Assembly: GCA_020832545.1 (NCBI GenBank)
Contig: JAFIEK010000003.1
Coordinates: forward strand, 1 to 64,000
Direction: 5' to 3'
Source: Pararhodobacter sp.
GTDB lineage: Bacteria; Pseudomonadota; Alphaproteobacteria; Rhodobacterales; Rhodobacteraceae
DNA length: 64,000 bases
Shown: piece by piece, positions 16,176 to 25,546 of the stretch
Numbering within the stretch: position 1 is the stretch's first letter
How the letters are laid out: each line of letters begins with the position of its first letter
Notes under the pieces: generated by a model
Seen by the model: the letters and a program-made list of their open reading frames with translations, nothing else
Databases searched by the model: none
What the model was told of the DNA's origin: nothing
Made by a program: the position numbers and the translations under genes

Positions 16176-17334
16176 CCCCGCAGACCAGCCGCCACTCTGG
16201 CCCTTCCCGGCTGCGCAGGGGATCAGCGAGGTGCTGGAATGGCGAACTGACGTGCTGTCATCGCGTGCGGGCGAACAGCGCATCGCGATCCGGCCCCGCC
16301 CGCGCGAGATCGTCACGCTCCGGCACAGGCTCGATGCCCTCGGCATGGCAAGGGCGGCGGAACTGGCACGCGCCGGCTTCGCGGGCGACTGGCATGTGCC
16401 CCTTTGGCACCTGGCGCTGCAGCCGCACGCCGATCTGGTGCAAGGCGCAACCGAGATCCTGCTCGACACGGGACTGGCGGATTTCCGGACCGGGGGGCTC
16501 GCGGCGATTGCGGTCGATGGTCGTGAGGCGGCGGCGATGGCTATCGCCAGTGTTCAGGCGGACCGGCTGAACCTCGCGGACCCGCTGGTCCTGCAACTGC
16601 CCGCCATGACGGTGGCGGCGCGGCGGATCACGGTCGCGCCGGTCCGCGCTGGCATGCTGACCTCCACCATCGAGATCGCGCGCCGGAGGCAAAGTGATGG
16701 CACGGTCACCGCCAGCTTCCTGCTGCGCGATGCCCCGGACATCGCTGCCCCGACCCTGCCAAGTTATCTCGGTCGCCCCGTCCAGACCGATCCGAGCCTT
16801 GTGCGCCGGCCCCTCACCGCCAGCCTGCGCCGTGCGGTGGAATATGTCGACAACGGCTTCGGACCTGTTGTGGTCGAGCCGATGCGCGAGGTGTTTGAAC
16901 GCAACGAGGCCATCACGCTGAAGGCGCAAGGACCCGCCGCAAGGCATGCGCTGCGCCGCTGGCTCTGGTCGCTGCGCGGCCGCCAGGCGAGCTTCTGGGT
17001 GCCAACCTGGGGGCACGAGCTGCAACTGCGCGCGGACATGACCACAGGATCTGTTCTGATGCGCGTGGCGCCGATAGCAAAGCTCGCGGACTATGTCGGA
17101 CGCCGGATCATGCTGGAAATGCCCGGCGCGCTGCGGTTCCGGACCATCACCGCCGCCATCGCCGAGGGCCCCAATCACCGCCTCACCATCAGCTCCGACC
17201 TCGGCGTGCCGGTCCCGCTGGGGACGAAGGTGCATTTCCTGACTGCCGTGCGCGCGGATGCCGACCGTGTCGAGTTCCAGCATGGCGCTGTCGCCAGCGA
17301 GGTGACGTTGCCTGTCATCGAGGTATCCGCATGA
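16168..17334 (+). CDS. Distal tail/baseplate protein
   Basis: A 388-residue protein, start ATG 16168 (MPDPADQPPLWPFPAAQGIS) overlapping the tape measure stop. It is beta-rich, with WRTDVLSSRAGEQRIAIRPR near the N-terminus, and a later segment WRWLWSLRGRQASFWVP-like (LRRWLWSLRGRQASFWVP) that is typical of large Dit-like proteins in Rhodobacterales prophages. It probably forms the ring joining tail tube and tip. It is followed with a 4-bp overlap by the DUF2163 gene. Confidence 0.75.
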   Translation: MPDPADQPPLWPFPAAQGISEVLEWRTDVLSSRAGEQRIAIRPRPREIVTLRHRLDALGMARAAELARAGFAGDWHVPLWHLALQPHADLVQGATEILLDTGLADFRTGGLAAIAVDGREAAAMAIASVQADRLNLADPLVLQLPAMTVAARRITVAPVRAGMLTSTIEIARRRQSDGTVTASFLLRDAPDIAAPTLPSYLGRPVQTDPSLVRRPLTASLRRAVEYVDNGFGPVVVEPMREVFERNEAITLKAQGPAARHALRRWLWSLRGRQASFWVPTWGHELQLRADMTTGSVLMRVAPIAKLADYVGRRIMLEMPGALRFRTITAAIAEGPNHRLTISSDLGVPVPLGTKVHFLTAVRADADRVEFQHGAVASEVTLPVIEVSA

Positions 17335-18191
17335 CCTATGCCAGCATCGAGTCCTCGGTCGCCGAGGGCCGCCCCTATTTCCTCTACCAGTTCGTGGAAC
17401 GCGATCAGGTCTGGCGCTTCACCAGCCGGGCCTCGGCCTGGACCAGCGCCGGGAGCGGCGGAGCGGTGCTGACCTGGGAGCCCGCCGCGGTAGCGCATGG
17501 CGATGTGGTGCAGACGAGCGAGATCGAGCGCGGGCGGCTGGAGCTGACCTGGCCCTTGTCGCATCCCTTCGCGCGGAGCTTTCTCGCGCCGCTGGGCAGC
17601 ACGCCCATGACGCTGACCATCTTCCGCGGCCACGAGCAGGTGCTGGGCGAGACAGTCGCGCATTGGAAAGGCCGCGTGGTGGGCGCCGAGGTCGAGGGGC
17701 AGCGCATCCTGCTGCAGGCCGAGTCGATCTTCAGCACCCTGCGCCGCGCCGGTGTGCGGGCAAAATACCAGCGGCTCTGCCGGCACGCGCTCTACGGGCG
17801 GGGCTGCGGGCTCGATATCGCGCTGCACTGGCAGACCGGAACGGTAACCCTAGTTTCCGGTAATTCGGTCACCGTGCCCGAAGCAGCAGAACATCCCGGT
17901 GGCTGGTATCGCGGCGGTGTGCTGCGGTTCGGACCCCAACTTGGTTTTATAACGGGTCACACAGGCGCTGGGCTCGCGCTTTCGCGCCATATGCCGGAAC
18001 TGGCAGCGGCGCTCGCTACGCCAGAAATCGACCCAGACACAGGTGATCCCCTGCCTGTTCTTGCCGACATCGCCCCGGGCTGCGATCTGCGCGCCGCCAC
18101 CTGCATGGCGAAGTTCGGCAACCTTCTCAACTTCGGGGGTTTCCCCGAAATCCCCGGTCGCAACCCGCTCGGGGGCGGCTCCCTCGTCTGA
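17331..18191 (+). CDS. DUF2163 / phage BR0599-type tail tip protein
   Basis: A 286-residue protein beginning MTYASIESSVAEGRPYFLYQ. The C-terminal half contains YQRLCRHALYGRGCGLDIAL, the Cys-rich signature of the BR0599/DUF2163 family. In gene transfer agents the homologue lies just before the peptidase and hub genes and forms part of the baseplate. Here it is in the same place, overlapping the upstream stop (ATGA). A decayed second copy of this gene exists at 62700-63180, with long identical stretches. Confidence 0.88.
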   Translation: MTYASIESSVAEGRPYFLYQFVERDQVWRFTSRASAWTSAGSGGAVLTWEPAAVAHGDVVQTSEIERGRLELTWPLSHPFARSFLAPLGSTPMTLTIFRGHEQVLGETVAHWKGRVVGAEVEGQRILLQAESIFSTLRRAGVRAKYQRLCRHALYGRGCGLDIALHWQTGTVTLVSGNSVTVPEAAEHPGGWYRGGVLRFGPQLGFITGHTGAGLALSRHMPELAAALATPEIDPDTGDPLPVLADIAPGCDLRAATCMAKFGNLLNFGGFPEIPGRNPLGGGSLV

Positions 18192-18230
18192 CGTGCTCAT
18201 GCGTCGCCAACCCGCAAACGGCATTCCCCC

Positions 18231-18479
18231 ATGGTCTGGACCTTCATCGCGCGGCTCGTTCTCGGGCTGGTGCTCTCGGCGATTTCCTATGCGCTGAGCC
18301 CGCGCCCCAAGGTCGAGAAGCCCCAGGCCGCAGGGCTGGATGACTTCTCGCTGCCCACCGCAGAGGAAGGCCGGCCGATCCCGGTCGTCTTTGGCACCGT
18401 GCTGATCACCGGACCCAACGTGGTCTGGGCTGGCGATCTGAAGGTGGACCCGATCAAGAAGAAAGGTGGCAAGAAGTGA
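18231..18479 (+). CDS. Small tail tip protein with N-terminal membrane-like helix
   Basis: An 82-residue protein: a hydrophobic helix (FIARLVLGLVLSAISYAL) followed by a Pro-rich segment and the motif PTAEEGRPIPVVFGTVLITG, PNVVWAGDLKV. The 'G.PIPVVFGT..I.GPNVVW' pattern resembles the N-terminal beginning of hub/TipJ proteins. It ends in a basic KKKGGKK tail. It overlaps the next gene start (GTGA). Confidence 0.75.
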   Translation: MVWTFIARLVLGLVLSAISYALSPRPKVEKPQAAGLDDFSLPTAEEGRPIPVVFGTVLITGPNVVWAGDLKVDPIKKKGGKK

Positions 18480-18739
18480 CCCGCGTGACGATCCAGGACC
18501 TTCGCGATGCGCGCTATTGCCTCGCGGGCGTGCGGCCGTGGTTTCGCCGCCACGGGTTCGACTGGCAGGTGTTCCTCACCCACGGCATCGAGGTCGATCG
18601 GCTGCGGGTAACCGGCGACGCGCTGATCGAGCCGGTGATCGCCGCCGCAGAGCGACGCCAGGCGGCGGGCGCAGCGTCTCGCGAAACGACTGGCTCAACC
18701 GTCGTCCATGGCAGGACGGAGGCCGACCATGGGCGGTAG
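18476..18739 (+). CDS. Small phage tail-region protein
   Basis: An 87-residue protein starting at GTG 18476, which overlaps the previous stop. The central segment VTIQDLRDARYCLAGVRPWF, RRHGFDWQVFLTHGIEVDRL recurs in Rhodobacterales prophages directly upstream of the TipJ-like hub gene. Its job is unknown; a chaperone or a tip component is possible. It overlaps the next gene by 11 bp. Confidence 0.7.
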   Translation: MTRVTIQDLRDARYCLAGVRPWFRRHGFDWQVFLTHGIEVDRLRVTGDALIEPVIAAAERRQAAGAASRETTGSTVVHGRTEADHGR

Positions 18740-21700
18740 CAAGAAACAGACCGTTGGCTTCCGCTATTCGCTGGGAATGCATCTCGCCCTTTGCCACGGG
18801 CCGATCGATGCAATCCGCGAGATCCTCGTCGATCGTCGCACGGCCTGGTCGGTAACGACCGGCAGTGGCGTCTCTGGCGGGGGCGCAGCCGTGGAGACGC
18901 GGATCGGCACGGTGGCCGGCATGGCCGCCACTGCAGCCTTGGCAGGCGATACCGGTGCGACGATCACCTTTTCGGGCACGCGGGCGGGAGTGCGCATCGG
19001 CCGGGACTACCGGCTCCAACTTGCGAATGGCACGCGCCAGACCATCACGCTGCGCAGCGTCAGTTTCAACGCCGCCACCAATGTGACTTCCTGGTCTGTC
19101 CTGCCTGAGGCGCTGAGTTTTCCGGCGCAGTCGGTCGAGGTGTTTGAGGCCACGACCGGTGCCAGCAACGCAGGCGCCGGTGGCGGGCGTATCCGCATCG
19201 ACAAACCCGACCTCTTTGGCGGCGAAAGCCGCGAAGGCGGGATTGTCGGCGATGTCGATGTGCTGATGGGCGGCCCGGATCAAGGGCAGAACGACTATCT
19301 GGCAACCCGCATGAACGGGAATGTGCCCGGCTATCGCGGGCTCTGCAGCCTCGTGCTGCGGCAGGTCTATCTTGGCATCAATCCCTATCTCAAGCCCTGG
19401 GCCGTCCGCGTCACCCGCGTGCTGATCGGCGAGGCGGGCAGCCCGCAATGGTATCCCGAGAAGGCCCCGATCGTGCCCGAGGCTAATATCTCGGATGCGG
19501 CGATCTACATCACGCTCGACGTCTCAGGTTCGATGTCGGGCAGCCGCATGGCCGCGCAGAAGGCCGACGTTGCGGCACTCATCCGCGAGATCGGCGCCAG
19601 CGTCGATCCCGACCTGCCAAACGATATACGCATCGTACTCTGGAACGCGAGCGTGGCAGGCGCGATCGAACGACGCAACATGGAGCCCGAGGATTACACC
19701 GCGCTCGAGGACTGGATGCTGGCACTCTCGAACAGCACCTCGGGGGGCACCAACTTCAATGCGGCCTTTGCCGAGGCCGGTGCCTTCTTTTCTGGGGCTG
19801 GGTCCAAGCGTCGGATCGTGATCTTCGTGACCGATGGCGAACCTGCGCCGGTCTCCTCGGTCGATGCAGCGGAGGCCACCATCGCGAGTCTGCCGCCCTC
19901 CGACATCTTCGGCTTCAACATCGCGCTGGCCAACACGACCTTTACCGCGCGCATCGACAACACCCCCGTCGACGGCGTGCCGGTCATCCCGCCTGGCAGC
20001 CCCGAGGCGCTGGTGGCCTCCCTGCGCGGGGCGTTTGGCAACGGGCCGGACATGAACCCCGCGCATATCATCCGCGAGTGTCTCACCAACCGCGACTGGG
20101 GCCTTGGGTATTCCTCGGTCGAGATCGGCGCGAGTTTCACAGCGGCCGCGGATGCGCTCTACACCGAGGGCTTCGGCCTGTCGCTGATCTGGCAGCAGGA
20201 CAGTTCCATCGAGGAATTCATCGGCAGCGTCCTCGACCACATCGACGCCACGCTCTTCATCGACCGGCGCACCGGGCTCTGGGAGATCAAGCTCATACGG
20301 GCGGACTACACCGCCAGCGCGCTGCCGCTCCTTGACGAAACCAACGTCGTCGACTGGGGCCGGCTGGGGCGGCGCGCGCCGTCGGACCTCATCAACAGCG
20401 TCACGGTGCGCTTCACCGACGCCTGGACGGACGAGACGGGTGCGGTCTCTGTCACCGACACAGCGCGTGTGCAGGCCATGGGCGAGGTGATCGCGACCAC
20501 GCTCGACTATCCCGGCATCCGCTACCAGGGTCTGGCAGTGCGCGTGGCTGAACGCGACCTGCGGGCGCTGTCGGTGCCGCTGCTCTCGGGCGAGATCGTG
20601 GTGAACCGCGAGGGAGCCAACCTCGGGCCCGGCGATGTCATCCGGCTGCGCGCGCCGCGCCTCGGGCTCGACGATGTCGTCATGCGCCTCTCTGAGATCG
20701 GTCAGGGCGACGGGCGCGACAACGGCATCCGTCTCAAGCTCGCTGAGGACGTCTTTGCGCTGGGGGCCACCGCCATCGCAGGCGGCCGGATGCCATCTGG
20801 TACTGGCGTCGCCGCTCCGCCACGGGCGTTGGCCCGGCGCATGGTCTCGGAGGCCCCGTATTGGCTTCTGGTGCGCGAATTGGGCCACAGCGAGGCCGAC
20901 CGCATTCTTACGGACGATCCGGACGCCGGTGCGCTGGTGGCCACCGGCGAGCGCCCCAGTGCCGATGCGCTGGTGGCGGAACTCTGGATCGATCCCGGCA
21001 CCGGCCCTGCTCAGGAAGGCGTGGTCGCCTTCGCGCCAACGGCGTTGCTGGCGGCCGACCTGTCGGACCACCCGGAGGCGCGGGTCATCCCTGTCACCGG
21101 CTGGCGCGACATTGGCGAGGTCGGGATTGGCACGCTGGCCAGCATTGACGGTGAGATGGTCCGCGTCGACGGGATCACCTCCACGGCCATCACCGTGGGC
21201 CGGGGCTGTCTCGATACCGTGCCCCGCGCGCATGCGGCGGGCACGCCGGTAATCTTCTTCGACGAGGGCGCGCGGATAACTGAAGAAAGCTGGGCGGCGG
21301 GCGAGACCCTGGCGGTGCGGCTCCTGCCCGAGACCGGGCGCGGCACGCTAGCGTTTGCGCTGGCCCCCGAAGACAGCGCGATGCTGAACAGGCGGGCCAT
21401 CCGCCCCCTGCCACCTGGGCGGGTGCAGGCCAACGGCAGCTACGCGCCGGATCTCGATGCGCTGATTGCAGATGGTCTCGTCCTCACCTGGACACATCGC
21501 GACCGGCTGACCCAAACGAGCCCGGTCATCGTCGATCATACCGGCGGCTCAATCGGACCGGAGCCGGGCGTCGGCTATGCGATCGAGGTGCGCTGGATTG
21601 ACCCCGACACCGGCTTGGCACTCATGCCTCCCGGCATCGTCATTGACGCAGGCAGCGGCCCAAGCTGGACGCTGGCGCCCGAGGACGTCCCGGAAAGCGG

Positions 21701-21857
21701 CGCGCCGGAGCGCACGGCCGAGATCGACATCGCTATCCGGGCGCGCCGGATGGTCGACGGCACCTGGCTCACCGACCGGGAAGCCCGCCGGTACCAGCTG
21801 ACTGCCCCCTTCGCCGCCGGATGGGATCGCGGCTGGGGCTTCCTCTGGGGCACCTGA
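18729..21857 (+). CDS. TipJ/gpJ-like tail hub and host-specificity protein with von Willebrand A domain
   Basis: A 1042-residue protein starting MGGSKKQTVGFRYSLGMHLA (ATG 18729). The N-terminal 250 residues resemble TipJ/gpJ-type hub proteins. Residues about 257-430 are a von Willebrand factor A domain with a full MIDAS site: DVSGS (D264 onward), the threonine in GGTNF, and the aspartate in VTDGEP. The middle and C-terminal parts are again hub-like (DVIRLRAPRLGLDDVVMRLS) and fibronectin-like strands. Such proteins contact the host receptor at the tail tip. The metal-binding A domain is inserted rather than replacing a domain, which suggests an added adhesion function. Confidence 0.85.
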   Translation: MGGSKKQTVGFRYSLGMHLALCHGPIDAIREILVDRRTAWSVTTGSGVSGGGAAVETRIGTVAGMAATAALAGDTGATITFSGTRAGVRIGRDYRLQLANGTRQTITLRSVSFNAATNVTSWSVLPEALSFPAQSVEVFEATTGASNAGAGGGRIRIDKPDLFGGESREGGIVGDVDVLMGGPDQGQNDYLATRMNGNVPGYRGLCSLVLRQVYLGINPYLKPWAVRVTRVLIGEAGSPQWYPEKAPIVPEANISDAAIYITLDVSGSMSGSRMAAQKADVAALIREIGASVDPDLPNDIRIVLWNASVAGAIERRNMEPEDYTALEDWMLALSNSTSGGTNFNAAFAEAGAFFSGAGSKRRIVIFVTDGEPAPVSSVDAAEATIASLPPSDIFGFNIALANTTFTARIDNTPVDGVPVIPPGSPEALVASLRGAFGNGPDMNPAHIIRECLTNRDWGLGYSSVEIGASFTAAADALYTEGFGLSLIWQQDSSIEEFIGSVLDHIDATLFIDRRTGLWEIKLIRADYTASALPLLDETNVVDWGRLGRRAPSDLINSVTVRFTDAWTDETGAVSVTDTARVQAMGEVIATTLDYPGIRYQGLAVRVAERDLRALSVPLLSGEIVVNREGANLGPGDVIRLRAPRLGLDDVVMRLSEIGQGDGRDNGIRLKLAEDVFALGATAIAGGRMPSGTGVAAPPRALARRMVSEAPYWLLVRELGHSEADRILTDDPDAGALVATGERPSADALVAELWIDPGTGPAQEGVVAFAPTALLAADLSDHPEARVIPVTGWRDIGEVGIGTLASIDGEMVRVDGITSTAITVGRGCLDTVPRAHAAGTPVIFFDEGARITEESWAAGETLAVRLLPETGRGTLAFALAPEDSAMLNRRAIRPLPPGRVQANGSYAPDLDALIADGLVLTWTHRDRLTQTSPVIVDHTGGSIGPEPGVGYAIEVRWIDPDTGLALMPPGIVIDAGSGPSWTLAPEDVPESGAPERTAEIDIAIRARRMVDGTWLTDREARRYQLTAPFAAGWDRGWGFLWGT

Positions 21858-21932
21858 TCGAGACGACCCTCATGGATGTTGTCGCGAGCGCCAGCATCGC
21901 TACCACCTTCAACACCACAAGCGAGACCAAGC

Positions 21933-22610
21933 ATGCCTGAACGGATCATGCCGGGACTGGGGCTACGCGCCTTCTATGACCCCGGCCAGCGCAACTGGGG
22001 CACCAGCCTCAGCGAAGACCTGCGCCTTGTCTCAGCACTGGTCCAGGCGCGCGCCACATCGCGAACTGCCGTGCTCCCGGCCACCGGCACCGCGGGCCAG
22101 ATTGCCATCGTGCCCGCCACAGCTGGCGTCAATGCCAATGCGCTCGCTCTCTGGGACCAGTCGCCAGCTGGAGCGGCTGCATGGGTCTACCTCACCCCGG
22201 AGGAAGGCTGGCAGATCTGGATCGCGGATGAAGCGCGGCATGTGCAGTTCACCGCGGGGGCGTGGGTTGAAGTGCCCCGACCGGGCGTCGTGCGCATCCG
22301 GACGCTGACCGCAACGGCACACACACTCGAACCCATCGATCTGGGCAGCATCCTCGAGACCACCGGCTCCTCGGCCGTGACGGTGACAATTCCAGCAGAG
22401 GCCACAGCCGCCTTCGAGATCGGCGCGCTGATCAATGTCACGCAGGTCGGCGCTGGGATCGCCACGGTCGCGGCGGCACCGGGCGTCTCGCTCAACGGCG
22501 TCACCGGCGGTTTGGTCGCGCTCGATGGCCAATGGTCGGGCGTGGCACTCGTGAAGCGGGGCGCTGATGCCTGGGTCATCCAGGGCGCGCTGGTGGGGGC
22601 TGTCGCATGA
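21933..22610 (+). CDS. DUF2793 tail protein
   Basis: A 225-residue protein. The start at 21933 (MPERIMPGLGLRAFYDPGQR) is chosen because homology-like sequence begins there. The N-terminal 120 residues carry the DUF2793 pattern LALWDQSPAGAAAWVYLTPE, EGWQIWIADEARHVQFTAGAW, seen in tail fibres of alphaproteobacterial phages. The C-terminal 100 residues are beta-rich (a small trimeric-fibre-like domain, ending WVIQGALVGAVA). It lies between the hub gene and the SPRY-like gene. Confidence 0.8.
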   Translation: MPERIMPGLGLRAFYDPGQRNWGTSLSEDLRLVSALVQARATSRTAVLPATGTAGQIAIVPATAGVNANALALWDQSPAGAAAWVYLTPEEGWQIWIADEARHVQFTAGAWVEVPRPGVVRIRTLTATAHTLEPIDLGSILETTGSSAVTVTIPAEATAAFEIGALINVTQVGAGIATVAAAPGVSLNGVTGGLVALDGQWSGVALVKRGADAWVIQGALVGAVA

Positions 22611-23476
22611 GCCTTCTGATGATGCGCGCCGCCATTCTGGCGCAAGGCGGCGATACGGCCCCGCCGGTCGATATCGGCTCCGTCTGGCAGCTCGACACAG
22701 CCCGCCGCCCTCCGGGCTACACGCTGTCGGACGGCAACCAGACCGCCGTCAACACCTCGGGCGGGACCAACTACCAGCGCTGGGTGCCGACCGCCAAGGC
22801 GATCCTGCCCTCGGACGGGCGACGCTATTGGGAGGTGCTCTGCGCGCCCACCGGGGCAACCAGCTTCGACGGCTACATGGGCGTTATATCGGCCGCCCAG
22901 CGCGAAGAGTTCGACATTGGCAACAACCCGATCACGCTGGGCTCCATCGGCTGGCGCGGCAATGGCTCGCTCTGGTCCTCGGACACTGCGACAGCCTCAC
23001 AGCGTCTGACCGGCCTGCCAACCCATGGCGCAGACGATGTGCTGATGTTCGTGCTCGACCCCTCTGCCGCCAGTCTCTGGATCGGCAAGAACGGCGTCTG
23101 GCGCGACGATCCGGTGAGCGGGGCACCAACCTGGACTGCCGGTGGCAGCGCGGCCTTCCATCCCCAGATCCAGGGGCGCAATCCCGGCGATGGCGGCACA
23201 CTGCGCTCCCAGCCCTCGCAGTTCAGCTATCCCGTCCCGCCGACTGTGCGCGCGCTGGGCTTTGAAGAACCCGACCTGCGCATCTTTGAAGCCCATGCCT
23301 TCATCGAGCTTGCCTGGAACAAGCACCTCAGCGTCGGCGAATTCGAGGCATGGCTCGTCCTCGGTGGCGGCACGCGTCTCACCTCGGCCAATGCGTCGTT
23401 GTTTCTCGATCACGGTGGCGGGACACGCCTCACCACCGCCCAATCCGCCCTCTACATCGAAGTGGAATTGCCATGA
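22607..23476 (+). CDS. Tail fibre protein with SPRY-like domain
   Basis: A 289-residue protein. Residues about 70-200 follow the SPRY/B30.2 pattern: YWEVLCAPTGATSFDGYMGV, IGWRGNGSLWSSDTA, and DVLMFVLDPSAASLWIGKNG followed by W. SPRY domains in phage tail proteins act as receptor-binding modules. The C-terminal 60 residues contain two copies of LGGGTRLTSANASLF / HGGGTRLTTAQSALY, a short internal repeat. It overlaps the genes on both sides by 4 bp. Confidence 0.78.
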   Translation: MSLLMMRAAILAQGGDTAPPVDIGSVWQLDTARRPPGYTLSDGNQTAVNTSGGTNYQRWVPTAKAILPSDGRRYWEVLCAPTGATSFDGYMGVISAAQREEFDIGNNPITLGSIGWRGNGSLWSSDTATASQRLTGLPTHGADDVLMFVLDPSAASLWIGKNGVWRDDPVSGAPTWTAGGSAAFHPQIQGRNPGDGGTLRSQPSQFSYPVPPTVRALGFEEPDLRIFEAHAFIELAWNKHLSVGEFEAWLVLGGGTRLTSANASLFLDHGGGTRLTTAQSALYIEVELP

Positions 23477-24471
23477 GTTACGTTCTCCATCTGGGCCATC
23501 AACCCACCGACATCTCCGGCATCTCGGGGCTCCTGAGCACCGTCGCGGCAGGTTTCGACGACACACTCGACATCAATGGCCTTCGCTTCAATGGCAGCCG
23601 GACATTGGCCGCCCCCTTCGCCATCGGCTGTCCGGCACCTTCAGGTGATATGTGGCTCGGGTTTCGATACGTGCCGCCCAACAACGATTCCGAGAGCATT
23701 ACCCAGAGCAATGCCGGGTTTCTGGAATTCTACGACGCCGACAACGTCAGGGTTGCGCAGATCCGGCCGCTCACCAGCACCAATCGCTACCACGCGGAGG
23801 CCTTGGGAGACGCTACGGCACAGGGCAGCTCAAGCTACACTGCGGCCAACGGCCAGCCGCAATGGGTCGATGTGCGTGTGGCGGTGGGGGCCGACGTAAC
23901 CATCGAGTTCTTCGTTGATGGCGTGTTGCAGAGCGCGGCCACGGCGGCGAACACAGGTGGCAAGGGCAAGCCGGTTCAGGTCGTGTTCGCTAATGTCGGA
24001 CTGCATGGCACAAGCACTAACCGCACCTGGTACTATGCTCACATCGCCGTCCTGGACGGGGTTTCCACGGTTGGACGGCGTTTCGTGCGCCGCAGCCCCA
24101 ACGCCATCGCCAGTTTCAACCAGATGACCGGCAGCATCGACGCGCTGCGCGATGGTGATATCGCCACACGGGTCGCCAGCACGGCAACGGGACAGCGCAT
24201 GTCGTTTTCGCTGACAGGTCCCACCGGCCCCGCGTCGGTTTCCGCCATTGCGGGCGTGCACCTCAAGCAGATCGCGCAGGCAGGCACAGATGGGCCCGAC
24301 GCCACGGCGGGCTTCCTGCGCATCGGCGGGGTTAACCACGACGCCGCCCCGGAGACCGTGCCCGACCTCGCGCCCAAGCCCGTCTATTCGAGCTGGGCCG
24401 TGAACCCGGTCGATGCCAGCCCGTGGAACGATCTGACCCTGCCCAACGAGGTCGGGATCCTGTCCGCATGA
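23473..24471 (+). CDS. Tail fibre/receptor-binding protein
   Basis: A 332-residue protein starting MSYVLHLGHQPTDISGISGL (ATG 23473, overlapping the previous stop). It is beta-rich, with segments such as YVPPNNDSESITQSNAGFLE and WVDVRVAVGADVTIEFFVDG that fit a concanavalin-like lectin sandwich. The C-terminal third is less ordered and ends in a segment probably contacting other fibre subunits. Likely one of several host-range proteins at the tail tip. Exact family not recognised. Confidence 0.65.
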   Translation: MSYVLHLGHQPTDISGISGLLSTVAAGFDDTLDINGLRFNGSRTLAAPFAIGCPAPSGDMWLGFRYVPPNNDSESITQSNAGFLEFYDADNVRVAQIRPLTSTNRYHAEALGDATAQGSSSYTAANGQPQWVDVRVAVGADVTIEFFVDGVLQSAATAANTGGKGKPVQVVFANVGLHGTSTNRTWYYAHIAVLDGVSTVGRRFVRRSPNAIASFNQMTGSIDALRDGDIATRVASTATGQRMSFSLTGPTGPASVSAIAGVHLKQIAQAGTDGPDATAGFLRIGGVNHDAAPETVPDLAPKPVYSSWAVNPVDASPWNDLTLPNEVGILSA

Positions 24472-24758
24472 CCCCGCGTCGCTCTGGGCAGGGCCATGTC
24501 CGGATGCCCGATGCCGAGTTCGAGGAACTGCTGGCACGCGCGGCGGAAGAGGGTGCCAAACGCGCGCTTGCAGATGTCGGGCTCGATGGCACCGAGGCCG
24601 CCATGGATGTCCGCGACCTGCGCGCGCTGCTCGACTGCATCCGCTTCGTGCGCCGCACGGCCGTGCAGACCACGGTCCATCTCGTCACTACCGGCATCAT
24701 CCTCGCACTTCTAGCGGGCATCGCGCTGAAGCTGAAGATCTTCGGCCCAGGCGGCTGA
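24468..24758 (+). CDS. DUF6127-like small membrane protein
   Basis: A 96-residue protein. A helical, charged N-terminal part contains MPDAEFEELLARAAEEGAKR and the segment ALADVGLDGTEAAMDVRDLR; a single membrane span (VHLVTTGIILALLAGIALKL) follows. This layout matches small proteins I recall as DUF6127, found next to lysis genes in Rhodobacterales prophages, where a holin-like role has been proposed. The start at 24468 overlaps the fibre gene stop. Confidence 0.7.
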   Translation: MTPRRSGQGHVRMPDAEFEELLARAAEEGAKRALADVGLDGTEAAMDVRDLRALLDCIRFVRRTAVQTTVHLVTTGIILALLAGIALKLKIFGPGG

Positions 24759-24865
24759 ACGCCAGCCAAGTCTGCGCACCACCCAACCTCTTCCACCGAA
24801 ACCACGCCGACTCGCAGCGCGTCGCTGCAGGCGGGTCTCGTCGTCCCTTCGCAAAGGAATCCACC

Positions 24866-25546
24866 ATGTCCGATCCCATCCGTACCTTCCGCCATTTCCG
24901 CGACGTGCCTGAGGGCACTTGGCGCTGGCCGAACTTTTCACCCGCCGAGATCGCCTGCCGGGGTACCGGCAAGCTGCTGATCAATCCGACCGTGCTCGAC
25001 AAGCTTCAGGCGCTGAGAGACCAGCTGGGCAAACCGCTGATCGTTCGCTCGGCCTACCGCAGCCCAGAGCACAACCGCGCGGTGGGCGGGGCCAAGGCGT
25101 CGAGGCACATGGACGGTACGGCGTTTGATATCGCCATGTCGAACCATGACCCCGCAGCGTTTGAGGCGGCGGCGCGCGAGGTCGGGTTCCTCGGCTTCGG
25201 CTTCTATCCGCGCTCGGGTTTCATCCATGTCGATCTCGGCCCTGCACGGCAATGGGGCGAGCGGTTCCCGGTCCGGGCGACCGCATTTGCAGCCGAGACC
25301 CCGTCCGCACGCGAAGTGCTGGCCGACAGCCGCACGATGAAGGGTGGCGGGGCGGCCGGCGTGGCGACGATTGGGGCGGCCGGCGTGGAGGTGGCGCAGA
25401 ACGTCCTGGCCGAGACGCAATCCACCATCCTGCCGCTCTTGCCGTATCTTGATACGCTCCGCTGGGTGTTCATTGCCGTGGCGCTCGGCGGGATCGCGGT
25501 CACGATCTACGCCCGCATTGACGACTGGAAGCGGGGGCGGCGGTGA
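24866..25546 (+). CDS. M15-type peptidoglycan peptidase, probable endolysin with membrane anchor
   Basis: A 226-residue protein. The zinc site of the DD-carboxypeptidase M15 family is complete: SRHMDGTAFD (H81, D88) and GFIHVDLG (H121). After the catalytic domain (about 15-140) there is a linker and then one hydrophobic span (LRWVFIAVALGGIAVTIYA, about 195-215), so the enzyme is probably anchored at its C-terminus. It would cleave peptide cross-links at lysis. GCAAAGGAAT precedes the ATG. It is followed at once by the broken spanin genes. Its 3' part is duplicated in decayed form at 63290-63470. Confidence 0.88.
   Translation: MSDPIRTFRHFRDVPEGTWRWPNFSPAEIACRGTGKLLINPTVLDKLQALRDQLGKPLIVRSAYRSPEHNRAVGGAKASRHMDGTAFDIAMSNHDPAAFEAAAREVGFLGFGFYPRSGFIHVDLGPARQWGERFPVRATAFAAETPSAREVLADSRTMKGGGAAGVATIGAAGVEVAQNVLAETQSTILPLLPYLDTLRWVFIAVALGGIAVTIYARIDDWKRGRR

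Noticed and set aside
19524-21233. 569-aa minus-strand open frame antisense to the tail hub gene
   Set aside because: Shadow of a GC-rich gene; no motif, no ribosome site, whereas the plus strand has a full vWA/hub protein.
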